NCBI GenBank assembly: GCA_039105265.1 | Contig: JAPFFF010000011.1 | Span: forward strand, 4,588,001-4,652,000 | Source: Tritrichomonas musculus | Lineage: Eukaryota > Parabasalia > Tritrichomonadida > Tritrichomonadidae | Length of the DNA stretch: 64,000 bases | Reading direction: 5' to 3' | Shown: positions 1 to 10,760 of the stretch, one piece after another | Layout: each line of letters opens with the position of its first letter | Position numbering within the stretch: the stretch's first letter is position 1 | The notes under the pieces: model-generated | The model's input: only the letters and a program-made list of their open reading frames with translations | The model's database searches: none | What the model was told of the DNA's origin: nothing | Position numbers and translations under genes: made by a program

Positions 1-3000
1 TTACGTTCTCAGAGCCGATCCTTTCAACAAATTGAATCGGTGAGGTTGGAAGGAGAAGAAGAGTCTGTGCAGCAATAGGAGAGGCAAAACGGCGAATAGA
101 AGGACATGTCATTTCGATCTTCAAGACTCCACTTCGAATTGCTATCATTTGCATTCGCATTGGTTCTATATTGACTGTTAATTCATCACTACTGTTGGAA
201 TTATTCATCATATCGCTGTTACCGAAAGCATACATGATGACTTCTTTGCGAAGTACAACTGGAATTGTTCCATTTCCTGAGTTTGCTAGAGAAGCCATGA
301 GACATCCGAATGCTTGGTAAGCTCGGAATTTTTCTGATGAATTTTGATCGTTTAATGGTAGTCCGTCTTTAAACATATCATCTGTTAATTTGGAGAGAAC
401 GGCGTCTACGGCGCGACTTTCTGATTCTCCGGGCGGTTTCAATAAGTTTCCGAGTGTTGTGAGACTATCTAAGGGAGCTGTTTCAATAATCTGTGCTAGC
501 TGGAAGAAGAAGTCGCTGAACTTAGCATCCTTCATTGGCAAGTTGACGCTTATTGGGCTTAATTTTCTTTCTGGTAATATTCTTTTTGGTTCAAGTATTT
601 CTGCTAAATCGTCATCAATCAGTAATCCATTTTTCCCGCCAAAAGTTTCTTTTGACTTTTTGCCGTTCAAATTAGCCTTATCAAGGCGAATTGGTCCAAG
701 ATAAGGAACCTGATCTTCGTCCAGTTTCTCGTACATCAGGTAGAGTAGCGAAAGTCTGTATCTGGCAACTTCAGGTTCAATATTAGGGAACAATATCTTA
801 TATATCTCGTCTGGATAAAAAGCGAAAGAATAAAATGATCCTTCCTTAAGTGGCCTCTGAATTATACATCTTGCCAAGCTTTCATTAGATTCATTCCAGT
901 CCTCTCTTAATCTTCTATTGAAATGGTGCAAAGTATTCACGTCGTTACTATTTGGTCTTCTTTCAGGATATATCGGAATCAGCATGAAAGCAATTTTTCT
1001 GCTATTTTCTGACTGAGATCTAGTAATCTTTATAGATGCGCTATCACCGTTAATTAAGCAATCTGGTTTAATTTCGCTCTTATTTACAGTTAAAGTAATT
1101 TTTGTCAAAGGCGAAATTTTAACGAAAGCAATTTTTGATGCTCCTTCAAAAGTGCAAACGATAGAGTTTGGCAATTCGTTTTTCTCGTTCTGTGTTATGA
1201 TTTTCGCTTGCGATGGAAGGCGAGACATGCCGAGCGCTCTCAATGCAAGAGATGTCAGCAGAGGAGTGAAAGCTGTCTCGCACGAAGGGAAGGGAAGAGT
1301 GCTGCGGAAAGGACTCTGCATTTCGGCTGAAAACTGTCTGAATACTTGCACTGCGTAAGTGTTTCTTGGCGAGTCCAAAGCGAATTCGAGGATATGTGCA
1401 ACGCTGCGCATGGCCAAGTAGTTGTCCTTTTCATTGAAGCGGACAAAGAGGGTCAATAAGCAAACAATGCCTGTGAGAATGTTTGGCTGGTCCTTAATCA
1501 GGACATCAAAATTAGAACTCTCCTTTAATTCTCTTTTCATATCACATGTCATATAAAAACCATCGAAGAGCACAGAGAACCACTTCGCCTGCAGCTGTGG
1601 GAAGAGTCTCTCTGTGTTTTTCATGTAGAGCATCCATAGTGGCTTCAGAATCAAATTGAATGTTTTCTTAACGATTTCTGAATTATTTCTGTGGTTCTTA
1701 ACGTACTCAATAAGTTGTGAGATGAATTGAATTGAGTATCTGAAATTCAATGCTTTTGTTTGTGGCTTTGAAAAGTTGATCGGAATAACGTTCCCTAAAA
1801 TTAGCTCGTCGTTCTGCAGCGCGTCAAATGTGACTGTGTCGCCCTTCATTATAAATATGGGAGAGATGTAGGCCCCGCCACAGCAGTTGTATGAATAGAT
1901 TGAGCGACTCGTGCTGTCTTCTTCTCCACTTTTTGAGAGAAAACTTGCGCTGGATGTCGTGTACTTAGAGATGACAAACAGGTTGCCGTGGTTGTCCTGG
2001 AATTTGTGTGGCTTGCTGATGAACTTGGTGTCGACTGGGATGAAAAGAATGGCTTCTGCATTGTTGATTGTTATTCTGTTGGTCGCGGATGAGTCATTTG
2101 AATGACTAATGATATTCAATGGATAAATGGTCGTATCAGCAAAGTCTTGAATTTCGATCTGGAAAGGAAGCAAAGCGCGCTGACAAAGCTTGTCAAATAT
2201 TGCACTTGTCTCTTTTTCAATGCTGTCAAAAATGATGTCAAGAATCGGTTTGTATGAAATTTTGTCAAGATTTAAAAATGGCTCAAAATCATCACAATCA
2301 ATGTTCGTTATCAAATCAACAAAGAAATCGTCAAAGGACGAACTAATGTTGATTCTTTCAAGTGCCGAATTCAGGCCGAATTCTTGGATGATCTTCAACA
2401 GGCAAGTTGACATGATGCTGAATTGTTGAGAGCGACTCATTGATTCAAAATAAAGTTCTTTTCGGTTACCAAAGAAAAAGTCGGTCTTGCCATTCAAGCT
2501 TTCAAAAGTCAATTCAGAAGAAATTAAATTGTTAGTATTCTGAATTTCGCCTTTCTTCTCAATTGTGAAAGGTGAAAGATTCAGACAAAAAGTGATCGGA
2601 ATTGTGCTTACAAAATGTTGAAAGATTTGCTGGAACTCTTCAACAGAAGCCGACGTTTCGTCAATGAGACTGACGCAGCTGTTTGATGGCAGCGACTTTA
2701 TATTAGAGATTGTGAACGAGCCATCGCAAGAGACAATCAAATCAACGGTTGAATTAGCTTCATTTAATCGACCATAACCGATCTTGCCATGATAAAAGCT
2801 TCCTTTCTCGCTCGTGTTTATTAAGCAAGGCCTGACAAAGGATGTCTTAATGAATTTGGGCTGATTGTTGCTGAACAAGTTAAGATTGCTTGTCTCTGTT
2901 GAAACAAAAGGTTTCTGCAAAGGCGTTATTATATTAATTTCAGTTTTTTGTGAAGAAGAAGAATTGATGTGTTCCAGGTTGTTGAATTCAAGGATGCTTC

Positions 3001-6000
3001 TGTGTTCCTTTTCACTGAGGAATTCAATGAATGAATCAACATCGAACATGAATGGAAGTTGGCCGATATTTACAAAAACGGTTTCTAACGTTTTTGCATG
3101 AAAAGTTATGATCCAGTCTGACTTTGGAATTTCGGTTATGCTTTCTTTCTGTATTGCTTCGTTTAATGTGACGAAACAGTAGTTCTCCTTGAAGTTAATA
3201 AAGAGACCAAAAGTGTCATTTGGCGTAACATTCGGCGTATTGTATTTATAAAAGGAGAAAGAACGGTGAATTGGAGACCTAAGCGATACAGATGTCATTT
3301 CAGGAGACAAAGCGAATTCGATGAAATAGAAAGGCAACTTTGACGATACAGAAGGATACAAGTCAAACGAGATTGGATCATCATATTTGCAGACAATTGG
3401 AGAGCAAATAGAGTCAATTGAAATTACTCTATCGTTAAAGAAAATGTGAGAAGGTGAATAGCCAACTGTTGACAGTTGATTATTGAACATTGGAAGCTCA
3501 ATAACAGGCGAGCAATCAAAGATTACTTCTGTGTTTGTGTTCGTAATAACAACAGGGAAAAGTGACTGTGAAGGTGGCAGATAAATGTCGGTTAATTTCA
3601 GTTGTTTGTTAACAATTAAAAAGATTCGCATTCCATCGGTCAGGTAACCAATGATGATTGAGTAAATTGTCTCATTCTCAGCAATTGCGATGTCATGATA
3701 ATTGACACATTTTTCATTGCAATTGAATAGAATTGCCGACGATGGTGAGGTGTTGCCTTTGTCACAAAATCCAAATTGACCTTGCATCGATTGCATGGTG
3801 AATTTGTAGACAGTCAACGATTGGCTGCAAATGTATGCAACTTGATTGGCTGGAAGCATTTCAATCATCGGATTGTATCTTACAAAGCATGGACTTTCTT
3901 TGTCACTTTTATCTTTTTGACTTTGTGAATTGCAAAATGACGATAAAAGTTGATTAAACAAAGAAGCAAAGTCAACTTCTGCATAAGGAAGAAGTTCATT
4001 CAATGCATTTAAAGCAATCAACTTATTAGAACCGTCAAGTTCAGAAATAACCGTTTTTGCCAATTCAATACTGCATGATTTGAATTCATCAGGCAAAATT
4101 CGCGTGAATGGAGACTTGAGCGGACATATTCGTGTGAAGTCATAAGCAGGAACACTTATTTCGTCGCCAGTTGCCATTTTGAGGACGTATCTGAATGGAT
4201 CAATTGAAGAGACAGTTGCTTCTACATCCAAATCATTGACGTAGACATGGTGAGAAGGTCTCAATTGGAAACAACGAGAAGACAAAATTAATAATGAAGC
4301 TAGTTTGATTTCAGTTGTTCCTTTCTTCATTATGTCAGTGAAAATAGAAATGTCAGTGATCATCTTTCTAATGCATTCGGCTTTAAGACAACTAAAAGAC
4401 ACGCCATAATCGAAACAAATCGAATCTGGCTCAGTCATTTTAGCTATAGTTTTATAGCCTTCACCGATTCCTTGAAGAATTTTCATTAGGATTTCGATAT
4501 GAATTTTGTTGTTGTCCAAATGAACGGAGAACTTGTCAATGATTTCATTTATGAAAGGAATAATGTAAGGCAAACAAAACTGCATAGCTCTTAATATTAA
4601 AGATACAATTATGTTGTTATTGATTGTTGTTGAATCAATTAATAAAATCCTTCTTAAAATTAAAATTACAATTGGAATGTCAACTGTTGGGTCATTAATT
4701 TCAGTCTCATTTAACAGTTCTAAATGTCTCTCAATGAAATCATTGACATCATCAAAAGCATTGCCAAACATGCAGCCAAAATCAAGTATTGAGTCTAATG
4801 ACGTAGGTGTCATTGTTGAATTTGGTGTCGTTTTGATCTTCGATAATGCTCGAAGACAATCAAACCAATTGTCTCTAAATGACGAAAAATCAGGATTTTG
4901 CAATAATTGAAAAGCAAGACTTGCTTTGTTTGCTGCATAACAAACTGATGCCAAACTTAATTCAGGCGATTTGAATGAAGATTCAGCAAATGCTAATGAA
5001 TCTTTAACAAACTTCTCAGCTGCTTTTGTGCCTTTCAATGATTTGTAGAGAAAATCAAGTTCAGAATCAGGAATTCCTTGAGGAATATAAAACAACATTA
5101 AATTAGCAAGATTTGAAAAATGATCAGGTAACGATTTGGAATTAAAAGAACTCACTGAAAAAGGCGATTCAATTGATATTTGAATGAAATCTTGAATTTG
5201 TGAATTTTTAATTCCTTCTTCTTCTTTGTTAGAATTAAAAAGAAGATAATTTATCAAGTTTAATTGAAGAGATGTAAATTGATAATTATCATTGATTGCT
5301 ATTCCAAATTTATTATTAATAAAACGAACTAATAATTGACAATTCATTTCATAAATATGTTCTTGTAATTGCTTTTTCTTTTCAATATTATCTTCAGTCT
5401 CATTTATGTCTTCAATTGCAAATTCATCAATTTCATCATAAATTTTATTCTTCTTGTTGTTGCCGTTGCTTAATAATAAGTTTATTCCAGAGCCAGTGTC
5501 ATATTTATCATTGTAATATTTAATGCCCAATTTCTGAAGAATATTTGAAAGATATTCTGAAATATCAGAAATATTCAATGGCGAATAATCGTCAAACGAA
5601 AAACAGTTATTCGGAATGTACATCGTAGCTGCATCGCATATCTTCATCATTTTTAATAATATGTCAAAAAAGGTGCGGAAAACATCATAGGCCGGATCAG
5701 GTGATGTGAAGTTATTCCTTGAAAAAAGCTTGGCTGATATTGTAGCTTTGTATCCCCATTCATTCACCGATGCATCGCTATGGAACTTGAAAGCAAGATG
5801 TTTTGAATTGGTCACAATCTTGTCTTTCCACCGACTAAACCTTCCACTCAATTTGTCAGTCAACTTCTTGTTGCAATCTCGATCTAGAAAGATTTGTAAA
5901 TAGTCGCAATTTGTCTCTGAAATCGTTTTGGGATCAAACGTGACTGTGATTTCAATCGCCAATGGAAAGTCGTAATGATGGACGTATTCCATGTTGTTCT

Positions 6001-8722
6001 GGTAAGGATGAGGCGTCTCATCAATGACCGTTGCAACGTCAAATGGCTGCTCAGAAGAGACAGAGCTGTGAAATATTGCATAATCTTTCAGCGCATTCGG
6101 AGGAATCATTGAATGCATCTCTTTCAAAAAGAGCTCAACGGTCGTCAGCGAAGACACAAAGGCAAGAGGATCAGAAAGCGCCTTCTGCAAAAGAGGAAGC
6201 ATTGTCGCAATCGCAGAGAGGAAAAGATGCGAATTCACAGGTTTCAAGGACTGAAAAATAGGCAAAATATAAGAAGATTGAATGCAATGATCACGGAAAG
6301 CATAAGTTGAAATGGAAACGATCAAGATTTGAATGAACGAGTATGATTGGTGGTTGTAATGATTGACAGCGTAATCAATGAATTTGTTATCTCTTGCATT
6401 CAGAATGGACTTCAAATGATTGAGCTGAAATATGTCAAATACTTGCGTCGCTTCAATGAACATCGAAGGTTCAATCAGATCAAGAATGGTGTGAAGATGC
6501 TCAAGATTATTCATTGGATAATAAGAAGAGAAAAACAAGGAACGGATGAAGAACACTTTGTCCTTTCGACATACAAACTCACATTGAATGATCTTATGAA
6601 TGAGATCAACAGAAGGCAACTTAGCATCGCGAAACTGGAACAGATGCAAATAAAGCAGCTTAATCAATGGTGTCAAAAATTCAATGCAACCGTCGGTATT
6701 CAATGCTATATTCAATGTTTTGTATATATATTTGGCCGACATTAAAACATACTTCGACTTCAGCGAGTAAACTTGGTTCGACAGTCTGGAGCTCAAAAGT
6801 GATGGAAGCGTGTTCAGTATGTCAAGCGGAGCTATTCCAGTCATCTCAGAAGGGAAGGGGAAGTCATGGAAGGACAAAATGTTCGGCTGGCAGTTGTACA
6901 GAATAGGAATCTCGTAATCAGGAAGGTCGAACAAAGAGAAAGAGACGTGATCAAGGCAAATGCAGTTAGATAGCAGTAATGGTATCTGTTTGTCAATGAC
7001 AAGGAGGCCTGTTTCGATATTGAATTCTCTAACGGACACAAAATTCCTCTCAAATAATTTTTGTGGGTAAAAAATTGATAAAAAGTGACCGTTTGTGACA
7101 AGTGAGATCAAATTCTGAGCGGTTGAAAAATCGGTTTTATCCTCTGAAATTAAAGGAACGGTTTTTATAAACCTCAGAATTTTTTCTTCAGTGAATTCAT
7201 AAATGAAAAGATTCGACTTTTCAACAAAGTAAACCTTGTCAAACATTGCAGTGAAAGGGCCAGTCGGAATGAACTTCCTTTCTTCTTCATTTTCATCTGT
7301 ACTTCCTCTCTCAATTTTCTTATCGTTCTTAGAAAAAGTTCCATCGTTAAGGATGAATCCAATTTTCTTGAACGAGATCAAATCAAGGACTTCTATTGAA
7401 CTCAATGAACTTTCTGTGCTTTCATCTGTATTGCTGCTGGTGCTGCTGTTGTTAAAGTACCTTATCAATAGTTTATCGTTGCTTATCGCAAGCGATTGTG
7501 GAACTTTCCCTGCAAATTCTGGATCTTGCAATTCAAGGGATGAAAAAACGGTTCCATTTTTGCCTGTTCCAAATTTGGCGAGGCCAAAACGAGGATCAGC
7601 AACAAAAAGAAATCCGTAAAGTGCTGCTGCCCTACGCTGAATGTTCTCAAAAGCATTGGATGAATTTGGGCTTTTTTGGTCAATTAATTTGCCAATGTAA
7701 AGTTGAACCCCTTCGGGAGAGACACCGCCACAAGGAAATCCAAATGAATAGCCAGTTACACTTGAATTATTATTAAATAAATTTTGGGTGTTGCTATTAC
7801 TTAAAATATTTTCACTTGACGTATTATTTATATCATTATTAATATTGTTATTATTCGAGTTATATATCGTTTGGAAAATTGGAGTTGGAAACAAGTGGAC
7901 TGGAGTTGGTGCAGCTTGATCTGCTGATGATGGATTTAAGAAATTTTGATTACTATTAAGAAACGAACTATTGGATTGGTTACCAGATGTCATAGCGCTA
8001 TTTGAATCATTGTAAGATAGAATTGATGATGATGCTATGGTTGGATATATAATTGATTTTTTGATTGATTGTAAAATGTCATCAATATTTATATCTTTAA
8101 TTGATTCACCTCTTCGTATCCATGCAATTGTAAAAAATAGTAAATCTTCGATTATTCCATGCGAATCAAAAAATGATATCCAAAGATCAATCAATTCTTT
8201 CGTAGACTCTTCAGATATGTTTAATTGCTTTGATTTTGTAAATATCGATGACAGAAGTTTAACAATTCTATGCGAAATATCTGAAATATCACACTCGCCA
8301 TTCCATTTGTTAACTTTGAAAAAATTTGAAAGAGTATGAATACTTTCTTCTGCGCATTTTGCGTTATTTTCAGCCATGAGTTCTAACGAAGGAAAAAGAA
8401 ATGTTTCTGCTATTCTTACTGATAAATCTGGAATTGTGGGCTCTTCTCTAATTATCCTCAAAGGTATTTGATTATATCGGGAAGGTGATAAAAATTTTTC
8501 AAAGTTTTCGAGTAAAAAAGATCTACTTTCATCTAAATCCGAAAGTTGATCGATATCTGCGTTTTGTTTTTGTTTAGTCGCTTGCGTGATAAATGGAATT
8601 GAATCTTTGCATTTGTTAAAATCGATTCGAACAAAATAATCAACAAAATTTTGAAGAGTATTGTGTGAATAAATTACCCCTGGACCAAATAAAGAATAAA
8701 TTCCTGAAACATCGCCTTCCAT
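1..8722 (-). CDS. Giant protein with CUB-like module, C-terminus beyond the window (possible large ubiquitin-ligase-type scaffold)
   Basis: An ATG at 8722 (protein start MEGDVSGIYSLFGPG) opens a frame that I read without a stop to position 1, so more than 2,900 residues are visible and the C-terminus lies off the left edge. Around residues 360-420 a beta-rich stretch (ALYGFLFVADPRFGLAKFGT) resembles the propeller-like N-termini of giant HECT-type proteins. Residues about 895-1005 contain HPYQNN, ITVTFDP, CDYLQIF and FHSDASVNEWGYK. That is the CUB-like module found in large ZZ/HECT-family proteins such as ZZEF1 and HECTD4. An Asn-rich linker lies near residues 260-330. The rest is helical or mixed and I do not recognise it. 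No catalytic domain is visible, so a ubiquitin-ligase role is only an inference from architecture; a HECT domain to the left of the window would settle it. The neighbour at 9.4 kb is an unrelated decayed kinase. Confidence 0.75.
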   Translation of the reverse strand, partial: MEGDVSGIYSLFGPGVIYSHNTLQNFVDYFVRIDFNKCKDSIPFITQATKQKQNADIDQLSDLDESRSFLLENFEKFLSPSRYNQIPLRIIREEPTIPDLSVRIAETFLFPSLELMAENNAKCAEESIHTLSNFFKVNKWNGECDISDISHRIVKLLSSIFTKSKQLNISEESTKELIDLWISFFDSHGIIEDLLFFTIAWIRRGESIKDINIDDILQSIKKSIIYPTIASSSILSYNDSNSAMTSGNQSNSSFLNSNQNFLNPSSADQAAPTPVHLFPTPIFQTIYNSNNNNINNDINNTSSENILSNSNTQNLFNNNSSVTGYSFGFPCGGVSPEGVQLYIGKLIDQKSPNSSNAFENIQRRAAALYGFLFVADPRFGLAKFGTGKNGTVFSSLELQDPEFAGKVPQSLAISNDKLLIRYFNNSSTSSNTDESTESSLSSIEVLDLISFKKIGFILNDGTFSKNDKKIERGSTDENEEERKFIPTGPFTAMFDKVYFVEKSNLFIYEFTEEKILRFIKTVPLISEDKTDFSTAQNLISLVTNGHFLSIFYPQKLFERNFVSVREFNIETGLLVIDKQIPLLLSNCICLDHVSFSLFDLPDYEIPILYNCQPNILSFHDFPFPSEMTGIAPLDILNTLPSLLSSRLSNQVYSLKSKYVLMSAKYIYKTLNIALNTDGCIEFLTPLIKLLYLHLFQFRDAKLPSVDLIHKIIQCEFVCRKDKVFFIRSLFFSSYYPMNNLEHLHTILDLIEPSMFIEATQVFDIFQLNHLKSILNARDNKFIDYAVNHYNHQSYSFIQILIVSISTYAFRDHCIQSSYILPIFQSLKPVNSHLFLSAIATMLPLLQKALSDPLAFVSSLTTVELFLKEMHSMIPPNALKDYAIFHSSVSSEQPFDVATVIDETPHPYQNNMEYVHHYDFPLAIEITVTFDPKTISETNCDYLQIFLDRDCNKKLTDKLSGRFSRWKDKIVTNSKHLAFKFHSDASVNEWGYKATISAKLFSRNNFTSPDPAYDVFRTFFDILLKMMKICDAATMYIPNNCFSFDDYSPLNISDISEYLSNILQKLGIKYYNDKYDTGSGINLLLSNGNNKKNKIYDEIDEFAIEDINETEDNIEKKKQLQEHIYEMNCQLLVRFINNKFGIAINDNYQFTSLQLNLINYLLFNSNKEEEGIKNSQIQDFIQISIESPFSVSSFNSKSLPDHFSNLANLMLFYIPQGIPDSELDFLYKSLKGTKAAEKFVKDSLAFAESSFKSPELSLASVCYAANKASLAFQLLQNPDFSSFRDNWFDCLRALSKIKTTPNSTMTPTSLDSILDFGCMFGNAFDDVNDFIERHLELLNETEINDPTVDIPIVILILRRILLIDSTTINNNIIVSLILRAMQFCLPYIIPFINEIIDKFSVHLDNNKIHIEILMKILQGIGEGYKTIAKMTEPDSICFDYGVSFSCLKAECIRKMITDISIFTDIMKKGTTEIKLASLLILSSRCFQLRPSHHVYVNDLDVEATVSSIDPFRYVLKMATGDEISVPAYDFTRICPLKSPFTRILPDEFKSCSIELAKTVISELDGSNKLIALNALNELLPYAEVDFASLFNQLLSSFCNSQSQKDKSDKESPCFVRYNPMIEMLPANQVAYICSQSLTVYKFTMQSMQGQFGFCDKGNTSPSSAILFNCNEKCVNYHDIAIAENETIYSIIIGYLTDGMRIFLIVNKQLKLTDIYLPPSQSLFPVVITNTNTEVIFDCSPVIELPMFNNQLSTVGYSPSHIFFNDRVISIDSICSPIVCKYDDPISFDLYPSVSSKLPFYFIEFALSPEMTSVSLRSPIHRSFSFYKYNTPNVTPNDTFGLFINFKENYCFVTLNEAIQKESITEIPKSDWIITFHAKTLETVFVNIGQLPFMFDVDSFIEFLSEKEHRSILEFNNLEHINSSSSQKTEINIITPLQKPFVSTETSNLNLFSNNQPKFIKTSFVRPCLINTSEKGSFYHGKIGYGRLNEANSTVDLIVSCDGSFTISNIKSLPSNSCVSLIDETSASVEEFQQIFQHFVSTIPITFCLNLSPFTIEKKGEIQNTNNLISSELTFESLNGKTDFFFGNRKELYFESMSRSQQFSIMSTCLLKIIQEFGLNSALERINISSSFDDFFVDLITNIDCDDFEPFLNLDKISYKPILDIIFDSIEKETSAIFDKLCQRALLPFQIEIQDFADTTIYPLNIISHSNDSSATNRITINNAEAILFIPVDTKFISKPHKFQDNHGNLFVISKYTTSSASFLSKSGEEDSTSRSIYSYNCCGGAYISPIFIMKGDTVTFDALQNDELILGNVIPINFSKPQTKALNFRYSIQFISQLIEYVKNHRNNSEIVKKTFNLILKPLWMLYMKNTERLFPQLQAKWFSVLFDGFYMTCDMKRELKESSNFDVLIKDQPNILTGIVCLLTLFVRFNEKDNYLAMRSVAHILEFALDSPRNTYAVQVFRQFSAEMQSPFRSTLPFPSCETAFTPLLTSLALRALGMSRLPSQAKIITQNEKNELPNSIVCTFEGASKIAFVKISPLTKITLTVNKSEIKPDCLINGDSASIKITRSQSENSRKIAFMLIPIYPERRPNSNDVNTLHHFNRRLREDWNESNESLARCIIQRPLKEGSFYSFAFYPDEIYKILFPNIEPEVARYRLSLLYLMYEKLDEDQVPYLGPIRLDKANLNGKKSKETFGGKNGLLIDDDLAEILEPKRILPERKLSPISVNLPMKDAKFSDFFFQLAQIIETAPLDSLTTLGNLLKPPGESESRAVDAVLSKLTDDMFKDGLPLNDQNSSEKFRAYQAFGCLMASLANSGNGTIPVVLRKEVIMYAFGNSDMMNNSNSSDELTVNIEPMRMQMIAIRSGVLKIEMTCPSIRRFASPIAAQTLLLLPTSPIQFVERIGSENV

Positions 8723-9417
8723 ATTATTTGAATAATTAGTAAATTTTCGTGAAGGTCATTTATTTTTACCTATAGAGCTCAAGTTAAGGTCAAATTAAAA
8801 TCTTTTGCTTATCTACAAGTATTTCGAAATATAAATAATAAGTAAATAATATAGAGTTTATCTATTTATAATTGCACCAATGCTGATCTATAATCTCTTT
8901 CCTCAAACAAAATAGCAATTCATTTGCTTAATGAGAAACAGTTTCATATTAATTAATCTTATAATATTCTTATATACTTATGAATTCATATTGTTATGGT
9001 ATTATTCCTTTTTTTTTCTTTTTGAAATTTGTTAGATAATAGGTTAGCATTAATCAAATTAATCTGTAATATAAATTAGTGTATTTTTAATTCAATAAAT
9101 ATATGATTTAAATGATTTTTATATTAAGTTAATCTTAATATATGAAGATAAATGATTATATTCAAATTCTATAGAAGGAGAAAACTTTCAAACTTTTTAA
9201 AATATTAAGTATTTATTTTAATTCAATTCTTTCAAATAATTCAAAATGATTATTGAAAGGGGTTATAATAATTGAATAAGAATAATCAGGGTTTTATAAA
9301 ACTATAAAGCTCAATTAAAATATGAAAATCAATGATGAAGTAAAAATAAGTATTATATAAAGATTTTAATGCATTTAAAAATATAAACGAAGCCATAATA
9401 TAATTAGCTAATCAAAA
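8723..9417. other. AT-rich spacer, no gene seen
   Basis: About 700 bp of very AT-rich sequence between two minus-strand genes. I find no coding-like frame, RNA gene or clear repeat. It must hold the promoter of the giant gene at 8722 and the 3' end of the kinase relic. Confidence 0.6.
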
Positions 9418-10092
9418 TCAAATTAATTTATTTTCATTTCCTTTCAACAAATCGTAAATTCCAGCGAATGACGGTCTTTTAGATGGCTCCTTCTCCCAGC
9501 ATCTGCTTATCAAATTGCTCGCAAACTTGCTTACGCTCATTGGTATCTCGGCCATATATCCATCTGCCACATCAGGAATACTAACATCTGACTTCTGTCC
9601 CTTTGTGAGGATCATAAAGACTACGACTCCGAATGGATAGACGTCTACCTTTTCGTCGTAGTCTTTTCTCCCCCGCACTAGCTCAGGTGCCATGTAGTTG
9701 AGTGTCCCAGCCATTTGTGTGCGGCTGCCTGTCAGACTTTCCTGCTCGATCAGCGTGCAGAGTCCGAAGTCGCTCACTTTTGCGTGATCGTCAGCATCGA
9801 GAAGGATGTTCACAAGCTTCAGATCGCGATGCATGATGCCAGCTTCGTGGACACTCTTTATGGCTGAGCTGATCTCAATGATTATCTGGCAGCGCGCCTC
9901 GTTTGAAAGATTCTTGACACTCTTCTTCAGATTCGACTTGCAATTCTCGAGAAGAATCGAAGGTTCGTGTTCAATGTCACCAAAGAAGAATCTGAATGTT
10001 TTTATGATGCTTGGATGGTCGATGTTGCTCAGAACTTCGCATTCTAGGTATAAAAACAAATCTTTGGTCGTTGGGAAATGAAGTACAATCAT
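9418..10092 (-). CDS. Protein kinase catalytic domain lacking most of its N-lobe (probable pseudogene remnant)
   Basis: The 224-residue frame starts at ATG 10092 and covers a kinase domain from about helix C to the end of the C-lobe. The catalytic loop reads HRDLKLVNILL (residues 88-98), the metal-binding motif DFG is at 108-110 and APE at 135-137. A C-lobe RCWEKEPSKRPSF typical of tyrosine-kinase-like/RAF-type protist kinases follows. The glycine-rich loop and the VAIK lysine are absent, so ATP anchoring would be defective and the product as framed is unlikely to be an active kinase. DVYPFG replaces the usual DVYSFG. The upstream sequence to about 10.4 kb encodes broken pieces of the same gene (separate entry). 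It is more GC-rich than its flanks. I read it as a recently decayed member of a large trichomonad kinase family, though expression of a short form cannot be excluded. Confidence 0.7.
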   Translation of the reverse strand: MIVLHFPTTKDLFLYLECEVLSNIDHPSIIKTFRFFFGDIEHEPSILLENCKSNLKKSVKNLSNEARCQIIIEISSAIKSVHEAGIMHRDLKLVNILLDADDHAKVSDFGLCTLIEQESLTGSRTQMAGTLNYMAPELVRGRKDYDEKVDVYPFGVVVFMILTKGQKSDVSIPDVADGYMAEIPMSVSKFASNLISRCWEKEPSKRPSFAGIYDLLKGNENKLI

Positions 10093-10400
10093 AAGCTAAT
10101 TTTGGTTGTAAAAAGATAGCATTTGAGTGAATGGTTCTTGTATTTATAAATACAATCTTTAATTGACAATCTTTAATCTATTTTTCATATTTTCTTGATA
10201 CCAGATTCTAAAATTATCAAGTGGAATATTGAATTTTTTAGAAACTAGATCATAAATTTCAGCAACTCTCCCCGTATTTATGATTTTAAACTGTTTATTT
10301 GCAATAAATTATATCGAAAATAATTTGGATCTTTTTCTTCGCCATTCAAGAAAATTGGACCATCAGGGTTAAGTTTATTTTAATTAAAAATTCATAGGTA
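10093..10400 (-). pseudogene. Decayed N-terminal part of the kinase gene, ubiquitin-like fragment
   Basis: Directly upstream of the kinase frame, the minus strand encodes short coherent peptides in changing frames: NLNPDGPIFLNGEEKDPNYF near 10.37-10.30 kb, then TGRVAEIYDLVSKKFNIPL and NFRIWYQENMKNR near 10.28-10.17 kb. The second reads like the beta-alpha part of a ubiquitin-like or Ras-binding-type domain, which would be a plausible N-terminus for a protist kinase. A stop and a frame change separate the peptides from each other and from the kinase ATG. The assignment as the missing 5' part of the kinase gene is inferred from adjacency and strand. Confidence 0.5.
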
Positions 10401-10724
10401 TTCTTGGTTTCTTTTTGATGTATATCTTTATAGTTTATTATATTTTTTGTGAAAGCTTATTGAATTTTCTACTTTGAATTTTGATTTTTTTATAATTCAC
10501 ATCAAAAAAACATATATTTTGTTTGTATCAATAATAATTTAATTAATTATTTAATTTTATATTTATTTATAGCATTAGCATTGTTATTTATTTATAAAAT
10601 TACAGAATATTTTAAGTTTAAAAAAAGAAATATCCTTGAAAAAGTTTTTTCAAATCATATTTTTTGAAGTAAAAAAATAACGAGAACACTCAGAAAAAAA
10701 AATCATGATTGAATTAAATTATTT

Positions 10725-10730
10725 TCATTT
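10725..10730 (+). promoter_or_regulatory. Candidate initiator (Inr) TCATTT of the CFAP47 gene
   Basis: TCATTT fits the trichomonad Inr consensus TCAYTW. It lies about 34 nt upstream of the ATG at 10761 in a sequence otherwise lacking good matches. In AT-rich DNA such hexamers are common, so only its position supports it. Confidence 0.35.
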
Positions 10731-10760
10731 ATTTTTTTGATTGTTGAGAATCTTTTATTA

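Noticed and set aside
1152-7776. Many 60-130-codon frames on both strands in the first 8 kb
   Set aside because: All overlap the uninterrupted minus-strand giant gene that runs off the left edge.
10737-10760. Upstream TTG starts for CFAP47 and other genes (19,749; 45,093; 46,895)
   Set aside because: In-frame ATGs follow closely and agree with homology where it is available. Trichomonad genes are expected to start with ATG.
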